Shown one piece after another: positions 47,807 through 59,118 of a stretch of DNA of 64,000 nucleotides; the first letter of the stretch is position 1; each line of letters starts with the position of its first letter. The translations under genes and the position numbers were made by a program. The DNA comes from Chlorocebus sabaeus (Eukaryota > Chordata > Mammalia > Primates > Cercopithecidae), in the NCBI RefSeq assembly GCF_047675955.1, contig NC_132916.1, positions 67,697,481 through 67,761,480 of the forward strand, read 5' to 3'. The notes below the pieces were generated by a model. The model did no database searches. It was not told where the DNA came from and saw only the letters and a program-made list of their open reading frames with translations.

Positions 47807-48286
47807 TGGACTGTCAAGCACGTCTGTGTAAAGAGACCACCAAACAGGCTTTGTGTGAGCAATAAAGCCTTTAATTTTCTGGGTGCAGGCGGACTGTGTC
47901 CGAGAAAGGAGTCAGCGAAGGAAGATGGGGAAGGAGTTGCTGTATAGGAGTTGGGTAGGTAATGGAAAATTACAGTAAAAGGTGGTTATTTATTGTTAGC
48001 AGAGAAGGGGGTCACAAGGTACATAGGTGGGGAGATCATAAGACTTATTGTCCAGAAGAGGAATGTCACAAGGTCGATCGATCAGTTAAGGTAGGGCAGG
48101 GGCATGTCACAATGGTGGAATGTTGTAATGTTGGTTAATCAGTTAAGGCAGGAACTGGCTGTTTTACTTCTTTTGTGGTTTTTCGACTGTCCCAGACTTC
48201 TTAGGTCCTGCAGGCCATCTGGACGTATGTGTGTAGGTCACAGGGGTTACAATGGCTGAGCTTCAGCTTAGAGGCCTGATATGGAC
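47807..48286 (-). mobile_element. LTR7 (HERV-H) solo LTR, antisense, 5-bp target-site duplication
   Basis: The LTR is 47812-48281, flanked by TGGAC at 47807-47811 and 48282-48286. It reads the reverse complement of LTR7: TGTCAAGCACGTCTGTG, GCAATAAAGCC, GGTGCAGGCGGACTG, GGTAGGTAATGGAAAATTAC, TCGATCGATCAGTTAAGG, GCCATCTGGACGTATG and GCTTAGAGGCCTGAT. The sense 5' end is TATCAGGCC, where TGTCAGGCC is usual, so one terminal base is mutated. Confidence 0.93.
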
Positions 48287-49284
48287 AACATTGGAAAAAC
48301 TAGGTCTTTAGTGTGAAGTATTTCAGAGACTATCATTATGTAACCTGTCAGGCCAGGAGAAGGAATACACTTAATTGGAAATAAGCTGGAAAGAAAGAAA
48401 ATTTAAACTAGCTGTTGATCAAATATTAACGTTTTCTTAGTCAATATCACAGCTGATGAATTTTCCTCCAGTGGTGTGGATTCATTCACTCATTCACTAG
48501 CAAAGTGATTATGCTGCATATTACAAGATAATTGCCCCAAAAGGTAATAAAGAAGAATTAGGATAAAACCAACATAAATAAATGAAAAGAAAAAGGCAAA
48601 TGTATTTTGAGGTCTTAAAGTAGTGTTTGCAGTATAATAGGTGTTTAGTAAATGTTTAAGTAAATGGAAGCTTTCTCTTCCCAAATTTTCATTGAATATT
48701 CTTTTCTCATCCTGTCTTCTCCCAAAAATATTCAAAATGATAGGAATTTAAAAATATATCAACCAGAACGTTATTCATATGTGTATGGTAGAGTGTCTAA
48801 CAGATGAGTCAGAATCAACTTCTTTGAAAACCATGAACTAGATTTTTTAGAAAATGTAAAATAATGACGATGGATTTAAGACATCTTGATTTTTAAAGAT
48901 TGAAACCGATATCTGGGAATCCCATTGGCTCTAGTTTGTAGTACTGGCCATTTTGAGAGTCATCCTCTCTTCAGGCCGTATCATACCCATTACTCCTCCT
49001 GGACTGGCTTTTCATTCATGTCATGGCAGAATATTGTTCAGGCCCTGCCTATTCAAAGTGTGGGCCGAGGATGAGCAGGATCAACTTTGTCTGGGAGCCT
49101 GTGAGCAATGTGGCATTTCCAGCTCCACCCCAGAGCTTCTGAATCAGAGTCTGCATTTTAATAGTATCATCAGGTGATTTCTATGCACATTCAAGGTTGA
49201 TAAATGCTGTTCTAAGCCACATTGTTTTTGTTTTTTAATTCACATGGATTAATTGTAGGACCCTGTAGAACAGTCTTAATATAT

Positions 49285-49633
49285 GAATTCTGCCTATTTT
49301 CTTTGTTTTTTTTTTGTTTGTTTGTTTGTTTGTTTTTGAGACAGAGTTTTACTCTGTCACCCAGGCGAGTGCAGTGGTGATGTTGGCTCACTTCAACCTC
49401 CATCTCCCAGGTTCAAGAAATTCTCATGTCTCAGCCTCCCAAGTAGCTGGGATTACAGGCGCCCGCCACCACACCTGGCTAATTTTTGTATTTTTGGTAG
49501 AGACAGGGTTTTACTATGTTGGTCACACTGGTCTCAAACTCTTAACCTCAAGTTATCTGCCCGCCTCAGCCTCCCAAAGTGCTGGGATTACAGGCGTGAG
49601 CCACTGTGCCTGGCCTGAATTCTGCCTATTTTC
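49285..49633 (-). mobile_element. Alu (antisense) with 17-bp target-site duplication
   Basis: gaattctgcctattttc is perfect at 49285-49301 and 49617-49633. The tail is T9 plus (GTTT)n. Body from GAGACAGAGTTTTACTC to CCACTGTGCCTGGCCT. Confidence 0.95.
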
Positions 49634-49925
49634 AAAACATATTACAGATTGACTTTCATTGTGATATAACAAAAACATGTAAGAAATTACAATTTGAAAA
49701 TAAAAGAAAGAGAAAGATATGTTTCAGATACGAGAGATGGGTTAGTTACTGCTATTGAGAAACAAATTTAAATAATCTTCAGGGCAACTAAGGTGAAAAA
49801 CAATACACATTTGATTGTATTGTCCCTATGTTGAAATAAAGGAAGTATAATAATTTATTGGGAAAAATACAGTTCGTTCCAGGCACTGACCTTTCAAGGT
49901 AATTTATCACTCAGATACTTGTTTA

Positions 49926-50242
49926 AAGAACATTAAGGGTTCGTATGGTGGCTCAGACCTGTAATCCCAGCACTGTGGGAGGCCATGGTAGGAGGCTTGC
50001 ATAAGCCCAGGAGTTTGAGACCAGCCTGGGCAACATAGCAAGCCTCCCACTACAAAAAATTAAACATTAGTTGGGGGTACTGGCATGTGCCTATAGTCCC
50101 AGCTATGTGGGGGGCTGGGGCAGGAGGATGACTTGAGCCCAGGAGTTCGAGTTTGCAGTGAGCTATGATAGTGCCACTGCACTGCAGCCTGAGTGGCAGA
50201 GCCAAATCCTGTCTGTAAATAAAAATTAAAAATAAGAACATT
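49926..50242 (+). mobile_element. AluJ-like element (sense) with 9-bp target-site duplication
   Basis: aagaacatt flanks the element at 49926-49934 and 50234-50242. The body is strongly diverged (GTGGCTCAGACCTGTAATCC to GAGCCAAATCCTGTCTG) and has an A-rich tail, consistent with an old AluJ. Confidence 0.88.
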
Positions 50243-52078
50243 GGTTAGCATAGTAGATAATGCCTTTGATTTTTTTTTAGTGTAATATATAGAAAAATGT
50301 TTATGGTTAATGTTTCTTATTTGATGGTTTTATGAAAGCCAAAGACATGGTCTTATATTTTGGCTAGGTGAAGGTATTTTTGTAGAAGTTAAAGGTAATA
50401 TAATCTAGGTACATTTTTGTTATCTAAATCTGTATTGCAAAAGAATTTCAGAAAACCAGAGAGAGATCAGGATAAATAAAGTCTCAGATGTGAAAAAGCT
50501 GGGGTGCTGAAAGAACAGGAAATGGTCAAGTGTACCTGGACAATACCATTTTTGTTTTTAGACATGCTGAGATTTTTTGACATTTAAAAAATGTTAAAGA
50601 GGGAAAATGAGCTGCTTAAGTATACTATATTTTGCATTTGAGTTAGTCTTATATTTGTTTACATACTTATCATAAAACATTCTTGGCTCTAGTTCATGAC
50701 TTCATTTTAAAAAGGAAATAAAATATCTTGAGAAGAGATTCTGCATGTCATTATGTGACTTTGTCATTATGTACTTAGTTTTGCCAGTCAAAACCACACA
50801 GTGCCACGTGAAGGCTAGTAGTTTATTGAGTACTCAGGGTACAAAATTAGGTGAATTTTTTCTGTTTTTTTTTTTGTTTGTTTGTTTTTTGGGGTTTTGG
50901 ATATTATATAGAGTGTAAAATTGCAAATTTTTTCTTCAGGAGACTCAGACTTGACCCTACAATGTGCACATAAACTTGAAGGCTCAAATAATGTTTTTTC
51001 CTAACCTGGAGGAAGAATTGTGAGAGTAATGCTTTGCATAGAATCCTCTTCACCTTCTTTGCATGTTTCTTTTGGATCAGGCATAAAATAGGGGCCTGGT
51101 TTTGTTAGAGTGGGGGAAATAGTTGATGATATAATCACCCATTGCCTCTTAGTTGCAAATGGTATTGAAATTACAGAAAATCATCTGACCACTAGTTGAG
51201 GTCACTTCTTTTCCCATTCCTGCCATTCCCCCATGTCTGGTATAACATTTAGCAAAATTGGTAAGTGCTCTTGAGGGTTTTCATTTGTTTGCCTGTGTTC
51301 CTCTGAAATGTCACATGTTTCTGTGGAAGCATGAACAATAGTACAATTTTCCACATTGAATCAGATGTTCATGTGATCCAAGCATGCTTGGAAAAAATCT
51401 TACTGCTTAGGACTCCATACAGCATAGCTCTCTTGTGCAGTCTGTAGTTAGACAGTTAAAGCGTCCATGCCTCACCCGCAGGGTAGCCCTTCTGAGTGCG
51501 GTGAAAGCAGAGCTTTCTTGGAAAGTGAGACACCACTTGATCAGATCCATTGTGGAATTGAACAAGATATGAGACAGAAGCATAGAATTCTGCAAAGTCA
51601 GACAATGCACTAGCCCACTCACACTGACTTATATTTAGGTCTGTCAGGCTGTGTTATAATTTTAAAAATTAATTTCAAAAGCGATACATACTTACTATAG
51701 AAAATTCGTGCAAATACAGGAAACCGTAGAAATACAGGGAAGAAAATATAGTCCATCTTACTTCTCCCTAATTTTCCTTGCATCTTAGCATTTTAATGCT
51801 TCAAGATGGTATTAATTTTGGAACTTTATGTACATACAGGAACATACTGAGAGAGTCAGGCTACAGTGTATATGTAAATGTGTGTTCGTACGTATTTAGT
51901 CAGATATCAGAAAAAATCATATTCTTTAAAACTTATTTTTAAATTATGGATATCACTCAGAGATACTAATGTTAGTATTTTGATATTTGTCTTTTCAGTC
52001 ATATATATTTCTGTTAAAAAACCAAAAAATTCAATATGAGCATATGGTTTTTATAAATTTTTCATCCACATACACTAA
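50243..52078. other. Intronic non-coding stretch
   Basis: Mostly no recognised repeat. AT-rich sequence at about 51650-51960 may be an old LINE 3' piece, unassigned. Confidence 0.4.
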
Positions 52079-52392
52079 AATTTATTCCTTTTTTTTTGAG
52101 ATGGAGTCTCGCTCTGTTGCCCAGGATGGAGTGCACTGGCATGATCTCAGCTCACTGCAACCTCCACCTCCCAGGTTCAAGCGATTCTCCTGCCTCAGCT
52201 TCCTGAGTAGCTGGGATTACAGATGCATGCCACCACTCCTGGCTAATTTTTTTGTATTTTTAGTAGAGATGGGATTTCATGTTGCCCAGGCTGGACTCGA
52301 ACTCCTGGGCTCAAGTGATCCACCTGCTTCAGCCTCCCAAAGTGTTGGGATTACAGGCATGAGCCACTGCGCCTGGCCAATTTATTCCTTTT
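52079..52392 (-). mobile_element. Alu (antisense) with 14-bp target-site duplication
   Basis: aatttattcctttt occurs at 52079-52092 and 52379-52392. The Alu body lies between, ending GAGCCACTGCGCCTGGCC. Confidence 0.95.
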
Positions 52393-53955
52393 AGTATACA
52401 ATACTATAAGTTTTGACAGATGCATAGAATGGCGTAAATACCACCACAGTCACCTAAAAACATTCCTTTGTGTTGCCTGTTTATACTAGAACCCTCCCCT
52501 GAATCTTATCAACCATACATTTATTCTCCATTCGTATACTTTTGCATTTCCTAGAAAAATACATAAAGCATACAGTATGTCTTTCAGTTTGGCTTTTCAT
52601 TTAGCAGAAAGCAATTCAGATTTACCTATGTTGTTGTATGTATCAGTAATTTATTCCATTTTACCACTGAGTAGTGTTCCATGGTATTGATGTACCAGTT
52701 TTATTTTTCCATTTACAAGTTGAAGTATATTAGAGGCTTTTTTCAGTTTGAGGTGATTATGAGAAAAGGTGCTGTAAAGATCTGCATACAAGTTTTTGTA
52801 TGAACATGTTCTCATTTTTTACTGGTCATGTGCCTGGGAGTGGGATTGCTTGGTCATATGGTAAGTATATGTTTAACTATATAAGAGACCCCCACAGTTT
52901 TGCAGAGTGGATGTGCCGTGTTGCATTACCACCAGCAATGTGTGAGAGCTCCGCAGATGGGAGCTCACATTGTATTCAGAGTGTGGCGTTGTCAATTTTT
53001 CTTTTATTTCAGCTATTCTTATAGGTATGTAGCAGTATCTCATTGTGGTTTTGAGTTCCCTTCATGACTAAAGTTGTTAATTATCTTTTCCTGTGCCTTT
53101 AATAATATATTTATGTTCTTTGTGAAGTTTGCCCATTTAAAAAATACTGAGTTGTTTTATTATTATTAAGCTTTGAGAGATTTTATGTTTGCCAAATAAA
53201 AGCTCTTTGGCAAATATGTGATTTGCAAATGTTTTCTCCCTGTCTGTAGTTTATTTTATTGATAGTGTCTTTTACGAGCAAAAGTTCATTTTGATGATAC
53301 AAAATTTACCATTTTTCTTTTTGTGGAACCTCCTAGAAGTTTTATAGTTTTAGGTTTTACGTTTTTATCTATAATCTTTTTTTTCTGGTATATGTTGTGC
53401 AATTTTTCCCACACCATGTCTTGAAAAGATTGTCATTTTGCTTTTGAATTACCTTTGCACCTCTGTCAAAAATCAATTGACTACATTTGTGTGTCTGTTT
53501 CTGGATTCTATTCTGCTCCACTGATGTGTGTGTCTCTTCACAGGCACCACACATTGTTGATTGCAGCTTTATAGTAAATCTTTAAAGCAAGTAGTGAGAA
53601 TCATCTTTGTTCTTTTTCAAAATTTGTTTATGCTATTCTAATTTTCCTTTTTGTTTAAATTTAGTATAATCTTGTTAATATCTACAGATAATTGTACTTG
53701 GATTTTTTAGTAGAATTTCATTGAATCCATAAAACAATTTGGGGAAAGTTGGACATCTTAACAGTATTTACTTTTCCAACCCATGAATATGACCTATCTC
53801 TTCATTTATTTAGATTTTTAAATTTCTTTCATTGGTGTTTTGTAGTTTTCAGCATTTAGTTTGTGCATGTATTTTGTTAGGTTTATACCTATTTTATTTT
53901 TGATTAGTGCTATTGTGAATGTTATTTTTAATTTGTTTTTTAGAAATTTTGATTT
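52393..53955 (-). mobile_element. Old L1 (L1M type), 3' part, antisense
   Basis: CACTGAGTAGTGTTCCATGG, AGTGGGATTGCTTGGTCATA, CAAATATGTGATTTGCAAAT and CCATGTCTTGAAAAGATTG appear in antisense L1 3' UTR to ORF2 order. No frame survives. Confidence 0.78.
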
Positions 53956-54345
53956 TCTTAGTCCGTTTTGTGTTGCTATCACAAAATACCACAGACTGGG
54001 TAATTTATAAAGAAAAGAAACTTATGTCTTACAGTTCTGGAGGCTTAGAAGTACAAAAGCATGGTGCTGGCATCTGGTGAGAGCCTTCTTGTTGCACCAT
54101 ACCATGCTGGAAGGCATCACAGGACAAGAGGAGCATATGAGAGAGAGCCAAACTAGCTTTTATGATGGACCCACTCTTGTGATAACTAACTCTCCTGTGA
54201 TAATCTGTTAATCTATTAACACATTAATCCATTAATGGAAGAACCCTCATGACTCAATCACCTCTTAAAAGGCCCTACTTCTTAATACTATTAGATTGGG
54301 AATTAAGCTTCCACATGAATTTTAGAGACAACAAAATTCAACGGC
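53956..54345 (-). mobile_element. MaLR LTR (MST/MLT1 type), antisense
   Basis: CTTAGTCCGTTTTGTGTTGC, AGACTGGGTAATTTATAAAG, CAGTTCTGGAGGCTTAGAAG and CTCATGACTCAATCACC read the reverse complement of a MaLR LTR. Confidence 0.82.
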
Positions 54346-54359
54346 AGCGACCCTTTTAT

Positions 54360-55160
54360 ATTTAATTGACATTTTAATTGAGATAATTGTAGATTCACTT
54401 CAGTTTTAAGAAATACAGAGCGATACTGTGTAGGCTTTACCCACTTTCTCCCAGTGGTTACACCTTGCAAAACTGTATTATAATATCGCAACCAAGATAA
54501 TTGATATTGAAACAGCAAAGATACAGAACCTTTCCATTATCACAAAGATACCTCATGCAGCCCTTTTATGGCCACAACTACCTTCTCCCTTTGCCCCATC
54601 CCTAACCTTTGGCAGTCATTAATTTGTTCTTTCTATGATTTCTGTCATTTCAAGAATATTATGTATCCATAACCTTACATATGTGACTTCTGGGGATTGC
54701 TTTTTGAAAAAAATCAGAATAATTCCCTAGAAAGTCACCCAAGGTGTCACATGTATCAGTAGTTTGTTCCTTTTTAATTGCCAGTAGTATTACATAGTGT
54801 GCATACACCACAGTTTAGCCATTTATCCATTAAAGGATATCTGGATTGTTTCCAGTTTTGGGCTATTATAAATAAAGCTGCTGTGGACATTCATACAGAG
54901 GTTTTTGTGTAACCATAAGTTTTTATTTCTCTGGTATAAACATCCAAGAAGAAAAATGCTGTATTCTATGATTGTTGCAATTTTTAGTTTTATAGGAAGC
55001 TACCAAATGGTTGTTCAGAGTGGCTGTACCATTTTACATCTACACCAGAAATATGTGAGAGAGAAAATTTAGCCCCATTCTTGCCAGTTATTTGATGTTG
55101 TCAATATTTTTAATTTTAGCCATTTTAGTTGGTATATAGTGATATCTCATCATGGTGGTG
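54360..55160 (-). mobile_element. Old L1 (L1M type), 3' UTR and ORF2 end, antisense
   Basis: GAGATAATTGTAGATTCAC, CACCTTGCAAAACTGTATT, CATTTATCCATTAAAGGATA and GGTATATAGTGATATCTCAT follow antisense L1 3' end order. Interrupted by the Alu and microsatellites that follow, then resumes at about 55600. Confidence 0.78.
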
Positions 55161-55164
55161 GTGG

Positions 55165-55266
55165 TAATGGTGGTTCTTCTTCTTCTTTTTGTTGTTGTTG
55201 TTCTTCTTCTTCCTCCATCTCCCTCTTCCTCCCCCTCTTCCTCCTTCTCCTCGCCTTCTTTTTTCC

Positions 55267-55306
<40 letters not shown>
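55165..55306. repeat. Compound (TTC)n / (GTT)n / (GT)n microsatellite, Alu tail
   Basis: TTC/TCC units fill about 55176-55262 and a perfect GT run of about 38 bp spans 55268-55306. They occupy the poly(T) side of the antisense Alu next to them. Confidence 0.93.
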
Positions 55307-55308
<2 letters not shown>

Positions 55309-55596
55309 CTGAGTCTTGGTCTGTCACCCAGGCTGGAGTGCAGTGGCGTGATCATAGCTCACTGTAATCTCAAATTTCTGGGCTCAGTTGATCCTCCTGC
55401 CTCAGCCTCCCGAGTAGCTGGGACTACAGGCATGTGCCACCATGCCCAGATCATTTTTATTTTTTTATTTTTTTTTCATAGAGACAGGGCTTTGCTGCAT
55501 TACCCAGGCTGGTCTCAAACTCTTGGCCTCAAGTGATCCTCTCATTTCAGTCACTGAAAGTGCTAGGATTACAGGTATGAGCCACTGTGCCTGGCT
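55307..55596 (-). mobile_element. Alu (antisense)
   Basis: ACTGAGTCTTGGTCTGTCACCC to GAGCCACTGTGCCTGGCT. The following TATTGTGGTTTTAATTTTC is the interrupted L1. Confidence 0.93.
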
Positions 55597-56130
55597 TATT
55601 GTGGTTTTAATTTTCATTTTTCAAATGGCTAACGATGTTGAATATATTTTCATATGATTACTTGCTATCTGTATATCCTCTTTAGTGAAACAAATAGTTC
55701 TGTTTTGTTAAATTTTACTTTCTGGTTGTTTATTGTTAGTGTATAGACACATATTTAATTTGTATATTTTGACCTTATGTCCTGGTGATTTAACTAAACT
55801 TATTTATTAGTTCAAGGAGCTTTGCTTTAGATTCTATGGGAGTTTCTTTTTCTACTTAGACAATCATGTCACCTGTTAATAGAGACATTTTATTTCTTCC
55901 TTTTCAGTCTAGATAGCTTTTATTTCCTTCTTATGGTTTATTGCCTTGGTTAAGACTTCCAGTAGGTTTCAGGTAGAAGAGGAGAGAGCAGATATCCTTA
56001 GGAGGATCCTTTCTTGTTTCTTGTTCCTTTCTTAGGAGGAAAACATGTAGTCTTTTGCAATTAAGTATGATATTAGATATATTTTTTTTTGTTTATGCCC
56101 CTTATCAGTTGATCAATTGAGTAAGTTTCT
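55597..56130 (-). mobile_element. Old L1 (L1M type), ORF2 part, antisense
   Basis: Continuation of the L1 at 54360, with CAATCATGTCACCTGTTAATAG (the antisense of the ORF2 active-site region) near 55861. Confidence 0.72.
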
Positions 56131-56224
56131 TACTATTCCAAGTTTGCCGAGAGATTCAATAAAACTACAAGTGGATGTTGAATTTTGTCTTATGGTTTGA
56201 TTTGTTCATATGGCTTTTCTTGAC

Positions 56225-57127
56225 TTTTCCCCAAATTTTTTAAAAATAAATTTTATTGTGTATATTTAAGGTATACAACATGAGGTTATGGGATATGTTT
56301 GGATGGTAAAAAGATTACGGTATTGAGGCAAATTAACATATCCATTATTTCACAGAGTTGCCCATTTTTTGATTTTGTGGCAAGAACCACTAAAAGCCAC
56401 TCGTTTAGCATGAATCCCAAATAGAGTACAATTTTATTACATAGAGTCCTAAGGACTCATTTTGTACATTAGATGTCTAGACTTGGTCATCCTATATATC
56501 TGCTATTTTATAGCCTCTGACCTACTTCTCCTCATTCCCTCCCCACTTCCCACTCCTGTGCCTGGTAACCACTGTTTTGTTTTCTCTCTCTGTATATTTG
56601 ATTTCTTTTGGATTTCACATATAAATGAGACCATGAAATATTTTTCTTTCTCTGTCTGGCTTATTTTACTTAGCATCATGTCCTCTAGGCTCATCCATGT
56701 TGTGGCAAATGGATCTCATTCTTCTTTAGGGCTGAATTGTATGTATATATACACTGCAGTTTCATTGTCCACGTGTCTATCAACAGAAAAGTTGTTTCCA
56801 TATCTTGGCTATTGTAAATGATGCTGCAGTGAACATGGGAGTGCAGATATCTTTCTGATATGGTGATTTCCTTTCCTTTGGGTGTATGCCCAGAAGAGGG
56901 GTTACTGGGTCACATGGTGGTTCTATTTTTTTTTTTTTTAATTTTATTGTTTAGAAACCTCCATATTGTTTTTCATATGGCTCTACCAACCTACATTCCT
57001 ACGAACAGTGTACAAGAGTTCCTTTTTATCCACACCTTTGCTAACATTTCTTCTTTTTTGACTTTTTGATAATAGCCATTCTAATGGGTGTGAGGTGCTA
57101 TCTCATAGTGGTTTTGGTTTTCATTTC
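56225..57127 (-). mobile_element. L1MA-type LINE, 3' end, antisense
   Basis: ATTGTGTATATTTAAGGTATAC, AACATATCCATTATTTCAC, CATTAGATGTCTAGACTTGG, GAGACCATGAAATATTTTTC and GGGTGTATGCCCAGAAGAGG mark the 3' UTR and ORF2 end of an L1MA-like element. Confidence 0.85.
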
Positions 57128-57501
57128 TATACCTGAGACTGGGTAATTTATAAGAAAAGAGGTTTAATTGGCTCATGGTTCTGCAGGCTGTGTAGGAGGC
57201 ATAACACTAACATCTACTTCTGGGGAGGCCTCTGAAAGCTTACAGTCATGGCAGAAAGTGAAGTGGAAGCTTGCATGTTAGGTGGCAAAAGCAGGGTGAG
57301 AAAGTTAAGTGCTAGACACTTGTAAACAGCCAGATCTCACGAGAGGTCACTCAGTATCGCAAGGACAGCAAAGGGGATAGTGCTAAACAATTCATGAGAA
57401 ATCCCCATGATCCAATAACTTCCCACCAGGCCTCACCTCCAACATTGGGGATTACATTTCAATATGAGATTTAGGCAGGAACACACATTCAAACTATGTC
57501 A
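57128..57501 (-). mobile_element. MST-type MaLR LTR, antisense, nested in L1MA
   Basis: ACCTGAGACTGGGTAATTTAT to CAAACTATGTCA. L1 sequence is interrupted at TTTTCATTTCT and resumes at GTGATATTGAGCAC. Confidence 0.85.
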
Positions 57502-58824
57502 GTGATATTGAGCACCTTTTCATAGACCTGTTGTTGATTTTTATGTCTTATTTGGACAAATGTCTATTCAAGTCTTTTGCCTGTTTTAATTGGGTCATTT
57601 GTTTTTCTATGATTGAGTCATATCAGTTCTTTATAAATTTTAAGTGTCAAACCCTTATCAAATATTAGTTTGCAAATATTTTTCCCAGTTTGTAAGTTGC
57701 CATTTCATTTTATTGTTTGTTTCCTTTGCTGTGCAAAAGACTTTTAGTTTGATGTAGTCTCATTTATTTACTTTTGATTTATGGCCAGAGCTTTTGGTAT
57801 GATATCCAAATAAATGAATAAATCATCGCCAAGACCATTTTCTGGGAACTATTCCCGTGTATTCTCTTCTAGGAGTTTTATAGTTTCTGGCCTTACATTT
57901 ATGTTGATTGTACATTTCATGTTGAATTTTGTATATGGTGCAAGAGAAGAGTCAAATTTTATTCTTCTGCCTGTGAAAATCTAGTTTTTCCAGCACCATT
58001 TATTGAAGAGATTATCCTTTCCCCATTGTGTTCTTTTGGTGGCTTTGTCAAAAATTAGTTGACTATATATCTTTGACTTCATTTCTGAGCTCTTGATTCT
58101 GTTGCACTCGTCCATGTGTCTGTTTTTATATCAGCACCATATTGTTTTGATTACCATAGCTTTGTAGTGTAATTTAAAATATTGATGGTTAATGATTTTT
58201 GACTCGAACCAGGCTTGCATTTGGGGATGAGTGCTACTTGGTTATGATGTATTGCTTATTTTAGATATAGCTGGATTTAATTTGCTATTTTGTTGAGTTT
58301 TTTTGCCTCTCAGTTCACGAGGAAAATTTGTCAATAGTGTGTTTTTCTTTTCTTGTTTTTGGCTTTGATATTAGGATATATTGGCCTCATTCCTCTTAAG
58401 TGTTCTGGAAGAGATTAAGCAAAATTAGTGTTACTTCTTTCCAGAATGTTTGGTAGAATTTAGCAGTGAAAACCACTGGGCTTGGGATTTTCTTTATTGG
58501 AAAATTTTATTCACAAATTCTATTTGGTTGATTTCAAAATGTAGGACTATTAATGTTGGCAGTTTTCAAAACTGAGATTTGGTATCTTTCAAATAATTGA
58601 TCAATTTCATCTTTCAGCATTTGTTTCTTATTTTTCTCTTATTGTCTGTAGGGTCTGTAGTGATAATAGTATTTCATTGCTGATATGGGTAATTTGTGCC
58701 TTATCTCCTTTTTCTTCATCAGTCTGGCTAGGAGTTACACACATTTTTATTGATTTGTTTCAAAGATCAGCTTTTGATTTTTTTCTATTTTTATTGTTCT
58801 CAATTTCATTGATTTCCCTCTGTT
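57502..58824 (-). mobile_element. L1MA-type LINE, ORF2 part, antisense
   Basis: CAGCACCATTTATTGAAGAG, TATCAGCACCATATTGTTTTG and GACTCGAACCAGGCTTGCA mark successive antisense ORF2 positions. Confidence 0.85.
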
Positions 58825-59118
58825 TTTTTTTTTTTTTTTTTTTTTTTTGAGAAAAGATCTTGCTCTGTCACCCAGGCTGGAGTGCGGCTTACTGCAGCCT
58901 CATCCCCTTCCAGGTTTAGGTGATCTTCCCACCTCAGCCGCAAGTAGCAGGGACTACAGGCACACACCACCATGCCCAGACAATTTTTTGTACTTTTTGG
59001 TAGGGACAGGGTTTTGCCGTGTTGCCCGGGTTGGTCTTGAACTCCTGAGCTCAAGCAATCCACGCTGCTCAGCCTCCTAAACTGCTGAGACCACAGGCAT
59101 AAGCCACTGTGCCAGGCT
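58825..59118 (-). mobile_element. Alu (antisense), nested in L1MA
   Basis: T28 run, then GAGAAAAGATCTTGCTCTGTC to GCCACTGTGCCAGGC. tgatttc is found on both sides (58810-58816 and at about 59119), a short target-site duplication. It is diverged, AluJ-like, with part of the left half missing. Confidence 0.9.
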
